Below, one piece after another: positions 43,587 through 52,726 of a stretch of DNA of 64,000 nucleotides. The number at the start of each line of letters is the position of its first letter. The stretch's first letter is position 1. The stretch spans positions 160,047,501 through 160,111,500 of the forward strand of contig CM075354.1 in assembly GCA_037693485.1 (NCBI GenBank). Direction: 5' to 3'. The notes under the pieces are model-generated. The model made no database searches, had not been told where the DNA came from, and saw only the letters and a list, made by a program, of their open reading frames with translations. The DNA is from Kitagawia praeruptora (taxonomy: Eukaryota; Streptophyta; Magnoliopsida; Apiales; Apiaceae). Made by a program: the position numbers and the translations under genes.

Positions 43587-43603
43587 TTACTTTTTGTTTG
43601 CAG
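42510..43603 (+). other. gag-pol intron of E2, supported by spliced copy
   Basis: Donor GTTAAG|GTATCACT, branch-point-like TTCTAAC at 43577-43583, acceptor TTTTTGTTTGCAG|GGC. 1,094 bases, phase 0 at both ends. E2b at 61681-61690 reads GTTAAG|GGCACAGG with exactly this segment missing. A deletion at the shared AGG could give the same product but would not explain the splice consensus, retained frame and matching sites in C and E3. Confidence 0.88.
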
Positions 43604-46600
43604 GGCACAGGAAAGAAGCATTCAATTATCTTGGACAGTGGATGCTCTGGACATATGACTGGAAAGAAGTCCCTGCTTACAAAGTTTGAGAGGAAAGCTA
43701 GCCCAGTAATATCTTTTGGAGATGGCAACAAAGGAGAAACTCTGGGATATGGCTCAATTATTTTGGGGAATGTCATCATAGAAAATGTAGCACTGGTTGA
43801 AGGCTTGAAACATACTCTTTTAAGCATAAGTCAACTGGGTGATAAAGGTTACAAATCAATCTTTGACAGAGAAGGATGCAAAGTCTTGAATATGCAGAAT
43901 GGAGACATTGTTCTAACTGGTCAAAGACATGGTAACATATATGAAGCCAGCTTAAGTGATACATCTAAAGGAATTGTTAGATGTCTCTACAGCAAAGCAA
44001 CAAATGATGAAAGCTGGAATTGGCACAAGAAGCTCTCACATCTTAATTTCAAGAAGCTTAATCAACTTGTTAAACACAATTTGGTGAGAGGCCTACCTCA
44101 GGCAAATTTTGTGCAAGATGGACTTTGTGATGCATGTCAGCTTGGAAAGCAAAGAAGAACCACTTTCAAGAGCAAGACTGAAAATTCAATTACAGAACCA
44201 TTTCACATGCTACATCTTGATCTGTTTGGTCCAGTAAACATTATGTCTATCAGCAAGAAAAGATATGCTCTAGTTATGGTGGATGATTTCACAAGGTTCA
44301 CATGGGTGTTCTTTCTACACAAGAAGGATGAAGCTCCTCAGCAAATCATTGAACTCATCAAGAATATTCAGAATAATTCTGAGTACAAAGTTAAAGTACT
44401 TAGGAGTGACAATGGTACAGAATTTAAGAATTCTACAATGGAGGGGTTTTGTGCAGACAATGGAATCACTCAACAGTTTTCTGCACCTGGTACACCTCAG
44501 CAAAATGGTGTAGTGGAAAGAAAGAACAGGACTCTCATAGAGGCAGCAAGAACCATGCTTGCAGATGCAAAACTTCCAACCTACTTTTGGGCAGAAGCTA
44601 TTAACACTGCATGTTTCACTCAGAACTGTACCTTGGTAAATAGTCATGGAAAAACTCCCTATGAGATGATCAAAGGAAAGAAACCAAGTGTGAAATATTT
44701 TCACATCTTTGGATGCAAATGCTATGTCCTAAAAGTTCATCCAGAACAACTTGGAAAATTTGAAGCCAAATCGGATGAAGCAATTTTTCTAGGATACTCA
44801 GCATCTAAGGCCTTCAAAGTTTATAATCTCAGAACTCACATTGTTATGGAATCAATTCATGTTGCATTTGATGATAAGAAATTTGGAATTTTGCAAACTG
44901 ATGAAAGCCATGACAAATTGGAATTTGAAAATCTGAAGAATTCTGAGATACTCTCAAGTGATGATGAAGGTTCTCCAGAAGGAATTTCTATTGCTTCTCA
45001 AAGGAATGCTACTGTTGAGGGGGAGCAAATAAATCAGAGAGAGCACAGTGATCATCAGGAGCAGACTAGTCTTTCAGAGTCTATTCCATCAGGAATTGAT
45101 GTTTCAGAGTCTACTCCATCAGGAACTGACCTGTCAGAGTCTTCTGAGGAAAGATCAGTAACTAGCAGCAATATGGAATCTATTGATTCTATTGATCAAA
45201 GGAGAGTTTTTGAAGGTAGAGAGAATTCTTCTACAAGAGATACCACTAACTTAGGGGGAGAGACTAGCAGAGTTGATTTACCACCTGTTAGAAAATGGAC
45301 AAAGGATCATACTGAAGATTTGATAATTGGTGATCCAAAGAGTGGTGTTCGAACTAGAAGATCAATTCAAAATGAATGCTTGTATAGTTGTTTTCTCTCA
45401 AAGAATGAACCTAAGAAGGTAGAAGAAGCCTTACAGGATCCTGATTGGGTAATTGCAATGCAGGAGGAATTAAATGAGTTTGAGAGAAACAAAGTTTGGA
45501 AACTGGTACCAAGACCTAAAGATAGATCTATTGTTGGTGCAAGATGGGTTTTCAGAAACAAGCTAGATGAATCTGGTATGATTGTAAGAAACAAAGCAAG
45601 ACTGGTGGCCAAGGGTTATTCTCAGGAAGAAGGCATTGATTATGATGAGACCTTTGCACCTGTAGCAAGATTGGAAGCAATCAGAATGTTTCTTGCATTT
45701 GCAGCTCATTCAAAATTTAAGGTATACCAGATGGATGTAAAGAGTGCTTTTCTAAATGAAAAACTTGATGAAGAAGTTTATGTAGAACAGCCACCTGGAT
45801 TTGTTGATCCAAAGTTTCCAAATCATGTCTACAAACTTGACAAGGCACTCTATGGACTAAAGCAGGCACCAAGAGCATGGTATGAGACTTTGTCTAAATT
45901 TCTTCTTGAAAATGGCTTCACAAGAGGTACAATTGACAAAACTCTATTCTTTAGAAAGATAAAAGGTGAATTGCTTTTAGTTCAAGTTTATGTTGATGAT
46001 ATTATTTTTGGTTCTGCTAATGAAAAGTTGTGTGCTAAATTTAGCAAGCTTATGCAGTCTAAGTATCAGATGAGCATGATGGGTGAACTAAATTATTTCT
46101 TAGGCTTGCAGGTCAAACAGACTGAGACTGGTATTTTCATTAATCAGTCAAAGTATATCAAAGATCTTTTAAAAAGGTTTGACTTTCAAGACTGTGCAGT
46201 TGCAAAAACACCCATGGCAACAGCCACTAAACTAGACTCTGATCCTAAAGGGAAGAGTGTGGATAATACTAGTTATAGAGGCATGATAGGCTCATTGTTA
46301 TATCTAACTGCAAGTACGCCAGATATAATGTTTTCTACCTGTTTATGTGCTAGATTCCAAAGTGATCCTAAGGAATCTCATTTAATTGCTATGAAGAGAA
46401 TTTTTAGATATCTCAAAGGAACTCCAAATCTTGGTTTGTGGTATCCTAGAGAATCTGATTTCTTTCTAATTGGCTATTCAGACTCTGATTATGCAGGGTG
46501 TAAGATAGACAGGAAAAGCACTACAGGTACATGTCAATTCTTGGGAAATAGATTGATTTCTTGGGCAAGCAAGAAGCAACAATCTGTTTCAACCTCAACT

Positions 46601-46930
46601 GCAGAAGCTGAGTACATAGCAGCAGGCAGTTGTTGTGCACAGCTCCTTTGGATAAGAAATCAGTTGCTGGATTATGGTATGACACTTAGTAATATTCCTA
46701 TGTTTTGTGATAATACTAGTGCTATTAAAATTGCAGAAAATCCAGTTCAACATTCAAGGACTAAGCACATTGATGTCAGGTATCATTTTATTAGAGAACA
46801 TATTGAGAATGGTACTGTGGAACTTCATTTTGTTCCTACTGACAAACAGCTTGCAGATATTTTAACTAAACCACTTGATGAGACTACATTCAGTAGACTA
46901 GTAAGTGAGTTAGGAATGTTAAATTTTTAG
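43604..46930 (+). CDS. pol: Pol of E2: PR-IN-RT-RNaseH
   Basis: The frame is open from 43598; 43604 is the exon start. Protease IILDSGCSGHMTG; pre-integrase WHKKLSHLNF...CDACQLGK; integrase D (LDLFGP), D (RSDNGTEF), E (PQQNGVVERKNRTLIEAAR); RT QMDVKSAFLNE, ALYGLKQAPRAWY, YVDD (codons 798-801 counting from 43598); RNase H SDSDYAG, STAEAEYIA, DNTSAI, RTKHIDVRYHFIREH; end TDKQLADILTKPL. One uninterrupted frame of about 1,109 codons. Odd points: LTASTPDIMF where C has LTASRPDIMF, and QNCTLVN where C has QNRTLIN. Both changes are at normally conserved sites, so full activity is uncertain. Confidence 0.95.
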   Translation, partial: GTGKKHSIILDSGCSGHMTGKKSLLTKFERKASPVISFGDGNKGETLGYGSIILGNVIIENVALVEGLKHTLLSISQLGDKGYKSIFDREGCKVLNMQNGDIVLTGQRHGNIYEASLSDTSKGIVRCLYSKATNDESWNWHKKLSHLNFKKLNQLVKHNLVRGLPQANFVQDGLCDACQLGKQRRTTFKSKTENSITEPFHMLHLDLFGPVNIMSISKKRYALVMVDDFTRFTWVFFLHKKDEAPQQIIELIKNIQNNSEYKVKVLRSDNGTEFKNSTMEGFCADNGITQQFSAPGTPQQNGVVERKNRTLIEAARTMLADAKLPTYFWAEAINTACFTQNCTLVNSHGKTPYEMIKGKKPSVKYFHIFGCKCYVLKVHPEQLGKFEAKSDEAIFLGYSASKAFKVYNLRTHIVMESIHVAFDDKKFGILQTDESHDKLEFENLKNSEILSSDDEGSPEGISIASQRNATVEGEQINQREHSDHQEQTSLSESIPSGIDVSESTPSGTDLSESSEERSVTSSNMESIDSIDQRRVFEGRENSSTRDTTNLGGETSRVDLPPVRKWTKDHTEDLIIGDPKSGVRTRRSIQNECLYSCFLSKNEPKKVEEALQDPDWVIAMQEELNEFERNKVWKLVPRPKDRSIVGARWVFRNKLDESGMIVRNKARLVAKGYSQEEGIDYDETFAPVARLEAIRMFLAFAAHSKFKVYQMDVKSAFLNEKLDEEVYVEQPPGFVDPKFPNHVYKLDKALYGLKQAPRAWYETLSKFLLENGFTRGTIDKTLFFRKIKGELLLVQVYVDDIIFGSANEKLCAKFSKLMQSKYQMSMMGELNYFLGLQVKQTETGIFINQSKYIKDLLKRFDFQDCAVAKTPMATATKLDSDPKGKSVDNTSYRGMIGSLLYLTASTPDIMFSTCLCARFQSDPKESHLIAMKRIFRYLKGTPNLGLWYPRESDFFLIGYSDSDYAGCKIDRKSTTGTCQFLGNRLISWASKKQQSVSTSTAEAEYIAAGSCCAQLLWIRNQLLDYGMTLSNIPMFCDNTSAIKIAENPVQHSRTKHIDVRYHFIREHIENGTVELHFVPTDKQLADILTKPLDETTFSRLVSELGMLNF

Positions 46931-47474
46931 ATTTTAACATCTGCAAAAGTAGCAAGGTATGTTGTTCTTAGCTTATAGACTTGATATTCCTGTCAGGATC
47001 TATATTTGATTGTTAAATGTTTGAGCTATAACACATTGCCTTGATAAATTTCAGTATGATAGACTTGTTAATAATCATCAGGATTAGATTTGTTATCAGG
47101 ATGCTGACGTCATCAGTATTGTGTCAGTATCAGGATTATGAAAATTGTTTCAGATCCTGACGTTTACTTTGTGTAATAATCTGATTCTGTGATATGTTAA
47201 GTCTATGCTAGCAAGTTTTGATATTTGCATACTGATAATTTATACATCATTCAAAAATCAAAAGATAAGCAGATAACAAGAAATTGTATTTTCATTAATA
47301 GAAATCATTACATAGAAATGAAATACATCATCTTTTTGTCTAAATTTCTACTCTATACTTGTCTTTGATATGAACTCTGAGGAACAGGACAAGGAGCATC
47401 TCAAGAAATCCATCAGGGGATGAAAGCCTCATTTGCTCTTGAATTCCTTGTCTGGGCGACTTGAATGAGAGCAG

Positions 47475-47834
47475 CTAACTTAAATGAATAGCATCTCCAT
47501 CAAGATCAACCTCAGACTCTCGGCCAAATTCTTCATCCTCAAGTTTTGAGGAGGTTAGGGGAAGATTGTATCCAACAGATGGATGTTCTAGGAGAAACCT
47601 CTGGATATTTTCGGAAACCAATCCATTCATGATTAGTTCGATGAGAAGAGTCATTTGTTCAAAGAGATGATCAAGAACAGGATGTTCATTGATCAAGAAA
47701 AATCTGGAAAATGGGTTTGAAGGGATTTTTGGTTTGAGAAGCATTGTTGAGAAGAAAAGAAATTGAAAGGTTATGGAGAATGGCATTAAGCGTTTGGTTC
47801 TTTTAAAGAAAGACGTGAGAAGCTGAGCAGTCAC
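47475..47834 (-). CDS. antisense ORF in E2 spacer, unknown function
   Basis: 119 codons on the minus strand, TAA at 47475. An internal Met at residue 31 is an alternative start. The composition looks protein-like: a basic, Phe-rich N terminus, an amphipathic middle (FLINEHPVLDHLFEQMTLLI) and an acidic end (KLEDEEFGRESEVDLDGD). No known domain is recognised. It lies between pol and the env-like frame, where some plant LTR elements carry accessory antisense genes (Grande is an example). TATAAATA 290 bases upstream on the same strand could serve it. It could still be a chance frame. Confidence 0.4.
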   Translation of the reverse strand: MTAQLLTSFFKRTKRLMPFSITFQFLFFSTMLLKPKIPSNPFSRFFLINEHPVLDHLFEQMTLLIELIMNGLVSENIQRFLLEHPSVGYNLPLTSSKLEDEEFGRESEVDLDGDAIHLS

Positions 47835-48126
47835 TTGGAAGTTTTAATGAAGTCAAATGCTAATTATTGCATGAGACTGTATTTCTTGTTTCAAGAAATA
47901 TTGAAAATATCTAACCAATTGATTTTCTGTTCAGATTAATTGTTTATTTTCTTTTTCAGATAAAAGAAAAATGCCACGAGGAAACTCCATATTAAGTCGC
48001 TGATAATATTGGTCAGGATTTCATGTGTGACCATCAGGATTTGAAAATTATATTTTTAAATCACATTGCATTTTGTGATTATTTTGATGAGAGGTCATCA
48101 GGAAAAGGAAGCTGATCAGTATTGCT

Positions 48127-48134
48127 TATTTATA
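48127..48134 (-). promoter_or_regulatory. minus-strand TATA box upstream of antisense ORF
   Basis: TATAAATA on the minus strand, about 290 bases before the ATG at 47834. Confidence 0.35.
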
Positions 48135-48379
48135 CCCTGATTTATTTCATGAAAAATCAATTTTGGATTTTATTTTCCAAAAATCGTGGGTAACCGCATT
48201 TTTCAGGGACTGACACCTGTCAATCTACGTGTCAATGTGAGATAGTGGTCTGAAAGATTTGTGAAATATATTTGTTTTGAAACTCTAATCGTGTAATTGC
48301 TTTCTCTAATTTTACATTCTCTAAAGCAAAAATCACTCTTGAGTTTTCAAAATCACTAATCCATTTCAAGAATTTTTCA

Positions 48380-48392
48380 AGTTTCTTTTCAG
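48380..48392 (+). promoter_or_regulatory. strong 3' splice site before env-like ATG
   Basis: AGTTTCTTTTCAG followed by ATCAAAA and the ATG at 48400. A pyrimidine-rich tract and CAG eight bases before the start suggest a spliced subgenomic mRNA. The donor is not identified. Confidence 0.45.
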
Positions 48393-48399
48393 ATCAAAA

Positions 48400-49587
48400 A
48401 TGGCAGCTCAGAGAAGATTACCTAAATCAGTAGCCTTCAAGTTTGGTGACTTTGATTTTATGACAAACAATCATGTTGCAGCTATCACCAACAAGGAAGG
48501 AGTGTCATCTGATTTTCATCCAATCATGGACTTTCTGGTGTATGGACCATTAAGTTATGCATTGACAGCATCTCCACAGATTAATCAAGTAGCTGTTTCA
48601 CAAGCTTGGGAGAATGCTGAGGTAATTGATTCTACTCAGAGTCAATCAGGTAAGATTGTTCTACATTTAGGACAAGATTCATTTGACATTACTGAATCTG
48701 TTGTTAATTCAGTACTTTGCTTACCTGTTACTGATAGTTATGAGAATGTACCATCTGATGATAATATAAGAACTATGTTGTCTGAATTAGGTTATAGTGG
48801 ACCTCTAGATAACATGAGCCAGTTGAATAGGTCTTTTCTTAGAAAGGAATGGTCTTTTTACTTTGATCAAATTGCTAAATGTTTTACTGGCAAATGTAGT
48901 TCTTTTCAGCAAATTACTTCTGTTACATCACATATTGCTTATAGTTTGCTTTATGACAGAGTAATCAACATTGGTCATATTATCTTAAGTCAGATGAGTA
49001 TTAAACTTGGGTTAAGAGATCAAAACAGGAAAATGGTTTATTATCATAGATTTATGCAATTATTTGTTAACCATTTCGTTCCTGATGTTGAAACTAGATT
49101 TGGTAGAGAACATTGTGTTTCTTCTTATGAACAGCAAAAGAGAATTTTCTCTGACATTACAAAGAAGGACAATGAAAAGAATCTAGATGAAATACCTGCA
49201 ATTCATTATCCACATCATGTTCAGGTAATTCTTAAAACTCATCTTCCTACTCTCTACAATTCTTCTTTCTTTTGTGGTGAAATGGCTCAGGAATCTCAAT
49301 TGGAGGAGAACCCACCTGTGTCTACCCAAGTAGCCCAAAACATTATAGTCTCTGAAACAATTCAAGAACCAAATTTCGATCCACAGCCTATTGTTTCAAA
49401 GAAACCAACCTCTGGTGTTTCTCAAAAGACATCAGTTGTAAGGAAGAGAAGATTTGTTGTGTCAAGTAGTAGTAGTAATTCTAGTGAAGATGATGATGAT
49501 TTAACTCTTGCTGAGAGAGCAGAATTGAAGGCTGCAATTCAACTTTCTTTGTTAGCACAAAGAGATGAAAAACCTAGTCACAGCTAG
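48400..49587 (+). CDS. env-like third frame of E2, segment 1
   Basis: 395 codons from ATG 48400. The N-terminal part corresponds in layout to that of C: VLHLGQDSFDITESVVNSVL, RSFLRKEWSFYFDQIAKCF, HIAYSLLYDRVINIGHIIL, then a Ser-rich linker with an acidic run (NSSEDDDDLTLAERAELKAA). Ends at TAG 49585; the same frame stays open to 49797. No signal peptide is visible. Confidence 0.72.
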   Translation: MAAQRRLPKSVAFKFGDFDFMTNNHVAAITNKEGVSSDFHPIMDFLVYGPLSYALTASPQINQVAVSQAWENAEVIDSTQSQSGKIVLHLGQDSFDITESVVNSVLCLPVTDSYENVPSDDNIRTMLSELGYSGPLDNMSQLNRSFLRKEWSFYFDQIAKCFTGKCSSFQQITSVTSHIAYSLLYDRVINIGHIILSQMSIKLGLRDQNRKMVYYHRFMQLFVNHFVPDVETRFGREHCVSSYEQQKRIFSDITKKDNEKNLDEIPAIHYPHHVQVILKTHLPTLYNSSFFCGEMAQESQLEENPPVSTQVAQNIIVSETIQEPNFDPQPIVSKKPTSGVSQKTSVVRKRRFVVSSSSSNSSEDDDDLTLAERAELKAAIQLSLLAQRDEKPSHS

Positions 49588-51712
49588 GCTGCAGTCTCCC
49601 AAAAGGCTGTAGTTCTTAAAAAGGGAAAACAGTTACTGGATACTGTCTCTCAAAAGACTGTGTCTATTGAACAAAGATCTCATCCCAAGATCACTTCTGT
49701 GTCTACACCTCTTGAGTCTTCTCAGGATAAATCTTTTGCTCACTATACCAGGAGAACAAGGAGAAAGATTCAATTGTCACCTACACACAGAGTCTAGTCC
49801 AACTAATATCATGCAGGTTTCTACAAATCAAGCTACATCTATGTCAGTATTTGACAAGAGAGATCTGGATATTGATTCTTCATGGGAAACTACATTATCA
49901 TACAGACTGGCTATGGGACTAATTTCTCTCAAAGTGAAGTTGTCAAGGCCTGTTCTAGATTTTCTGGTTGAAAGAGTACCAAAACTTTTATTTCCAGATG
50001 AATATGGACTTCTACATCAAAGACTTGACTTAATGAAGATGTATTTCTATGTATCTGTCAGAAGACAATTAGTCAAGAAATTTGGACTCTCGAAGCATGT
50101 TGCACTTCAATCACTTCATGCATATTTATTTGACAAGGATGTTATTATTGAAGATGCTTCAGCTCAAGGTGAACAACTAGAGGAAGTAGATAGAGGGAAG
50201 CAGTCAACAGAAGATACTATTGCACCAGTGGTAAATAGTAGGAAAGATCAGATCACAGTCACTGTAACACAAGAACCATCTAGTCAGAGGAAGGATGATT
50301 CAGGAGCTGTGATAGCTGATGTTGAAAGGTCTTCTGTGATGACTGAGAATGTAAGTGAGATACCCTATGATATGGGAGGAATGACTTTGGTTGATTTTTT
50401 TGAAGATCAAACAAATTTTGTTCAGTCAGAGTCTATTCACCTTGAGGGTGTGTCTCAGCAAACAACACTTAAAGACGGTGATGTACTAACTATGGTGTCT
50501 AATGAAGTATTACTGAAGACATCAGAGTTTAGTAAAGAACCTAAAAGTGGTATACTGGAGCCTGTAGTTTCTGAAAGGAAAGAAGATGATTGTATGGGTT
50601 CAGAGACTATAGCAGCTCACTCCTTGGAGAAAACCTCAAGCCACATGCCATATGAGGAACCCTCTCTCCATGTGAGTTCAGGTATAAAAACTTCTTCTAA
50701 ACTCTATTTTTCTGTAGGTCATGAGAGCACTTATCTAAATTTGAGTGATACAGTTGAAAAGATGGACTTAGATCCACAATTTGAGCGGCTGGCTCCTGAC
50801 CAGGCAAAAGGTGAGGTAGAAAGAGTGTTGACTTTAGAAAGTCACAGTGAGAATGAGGGTATGGATGATCAACTCCATAGTGAGGGAGAGAAAATTAGGA
50901 AACCATCATTTGATTTCTGGGATCAGGTTTTTCCTGAATCTTGGTCTGAAAATTTGGGTATGGATGCTGGTACTTATTCATTCATCAAAATGTATCAGAA
51001 GAATGACCTAGCACATCACAATGCAAAGCCAGAAGTTAAAGCTCAGAAGCAAAAGGAGAGGCTTGCAGAAATCATTAACAGAAGAGGTGCCAGGATAAAG
51101 CAATCTCTTGATACATATGTACCAGATGAAGATCCTAATGATCCTAGTGTTCCTTTGTATGTACTTCCAATATCAGCTAGAATTGAGACATCAACAGTCT
51201 CTGATCACTCTAAGGAGGAGTCAGGATTTGAAGATGTTAGTACACAGAATACTGGTGAAGGAGATGATGATCATGTTTCAGTTCCAGAACAGAAAGATGA
51301 AGATGTTGATACTTCTAATCAGGTTTTATTACTTGAATATCATACAACTCAAAAAACTTCTTCTACAAGACTTGAAGATACAGTTCTTTCTGATTCTGAT
51401 ACTAGAGATACTAAAAGCACTTCCAATATTGAAGTTCATTCTGATGTTTTGAAAGATATTCAGAATTCTCAAATTGCTATTCAAACAAGACTTCAATCAC
51501 TTGAAGATAACCAAGTCACAATTATGGAAAATCAAGCAGTTCTTATGAATCTCATTTGTTCTGTTTCTGAATCTCTTGGAATTAATGTTGCTGATGTCAA
51601 AAAGGGGGAGATAAAGACAATTCAAAGACAACAACAACACCACCAGACTGATGATAAAGCTGGGGGAGATAAAGATCAGACAAAGGGTAGTAAAAAGAAG
51701 AACCAGGAGTGA
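49588..51712 (+). CDS. env-like third frame of E2, segment 2, frameshifted
   Basis: Frame 1 continues from 49588 to a TAG at 49795; near 49770-49795 the protein-like frame passes to frame 2 and runs to TGA 51710. Frame 2 has LDFLVERVPKLLFPDEYGLL, long acidic Ser/Thr/Glu-rich sequence, a basic helical piece (KAQKQKERLAEIINRRGARI) and a helical end (QTRLQSLEDNQVTIMENQAV, LICSVSESLGINV). The end resembles segment 2 of C. So the E2 third frame has one stop and one frameshift. Confidence 0.65.
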
Positions 51713-51920
51713 CAGTGGTGAATCTCAGCTAGGAAGAGGTAAAGGAAGAGCAGCATTAATAGTTAAAATTCTTTCTTCTAAGTACTAGATAAGCGTCTAC
51801 ATCTGAGAAGGAGGTACTTAAACTTCATAATTCTACATTCATAAATTCTATTCTGGTTGTATTGTTATATGTTTTGACATCCACAACTTAGATTTATGCT
51901 TCAGATTATAAAGCATAAAT

Positions 51921-51930
51921 AGGGGGAGAT
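51921..51930 (+). promoter_or_regulatory. polypurine tract of E2
   Basis: AGGGGGAGAT abuts the 3' LTR at 51931. Confidence 0.9.
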
Positions 51931-52652
51931 TGTTAGGAATAATTCATAAGTTGTGATGTTAAGAATAGAATTTACACATTATACTTCTTGTAATCCTGAT
52001 CTTATAAAGGATTTAGCACTGTATATAGGTTTTATGTGTAAAACAGTTATCTGTATAGTTTAGTCAGGAATGAACAGTGTATCGGAGACTACATGTCAGG
52101 AATAGAGAGCAAATCCTGATGACGGTCCAATACTGATGCAGTGTACAGATCCTGATATCAGTCATGTTACTGATGATGTCATTATAGATACTACAGAAAC
52201 TGGCAAGTGCTATAAAACAGGATCGTTGTTTGAAGAACAAGCAAGAAGACATTATGAAGGAAAGAGTTTTCTATTGAAGGAAACTATCGACTAGAAGGCA
52301 GAACATTGTCATGTATAGATTATATCTTTCTGTTATTAGTTGATAGGTAGCATTATAAATACTCTCTCAATATCATTATAAAGAGTGTAGCTCGTGAGGA
52401 TAAAGTTCGAGTGCGTAGCTCTGTATAAGGTTTGTATTCGAGAGTTCGAAACAAACAGAGAGATATTTGTATTGTCAGCAGCTGCTAAAGGTATTGTACA
52501 CCTTTGGTAGAGTTTGTATTTGATCTTATTAATACAAACAAGAGTTTGATTCATTCGTTTATTCTTGTTCATATAATCAAGCAAAAATCAGACACGATTA
52601 TATAACTTGTATTCAACCCCCCCCCCCCTTCTACAAGTTATTCGAGTTAACA
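51931..52652 (+). repeat. 3' LTR of E2
   Basis: 722 bases. Relative to the 5' LTR it lacks 18 bases between two ACTGATG words near 52138 and has 12 C instead of 7 in the C tract. TATAAATA at 52354-52361. Confidence 0.95.
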
Positions 52653-52726
52653 AGTTAAGAAAGCCAAAGGATCCAAGCAAGTCTGGATCCTTAAATCTGA
52701 CCTTCAGTAAATGTTTGTGATTGCAG

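Larger units (their letters stand above)
46931..48399 (+). promoter_or_regulatory. pol-env spacer of E2
   Basis: No plus-strand frame. It is rich in TCAGGAT, CATCAG and CCTGA words (46990-47165 and 48005-48140), the same words that crowd the E2 U3. It holds an antisense frame (47475-47834), a minus-strand TATA box (48127-48134) and acceptor-like sites at 47951-47959 and 48381-48392. Confidence 0.5.
40511..52652 (+). mobile_element. element E2: complete SIRE-type Ty1/copia retrotransposon
   Basis: 12,142 bases with perfect duplication AGTTA (40506-40510 and 52653-52657). LTRs of 735 and 722 bases differ by about three substitutions, an 18-base deletion and C-tract length. gag and pol frames are intact; the third frame has one stop and one frameshift. 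It lies inside the predicted gag-pol intron of E3. Confidence 0.96.
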
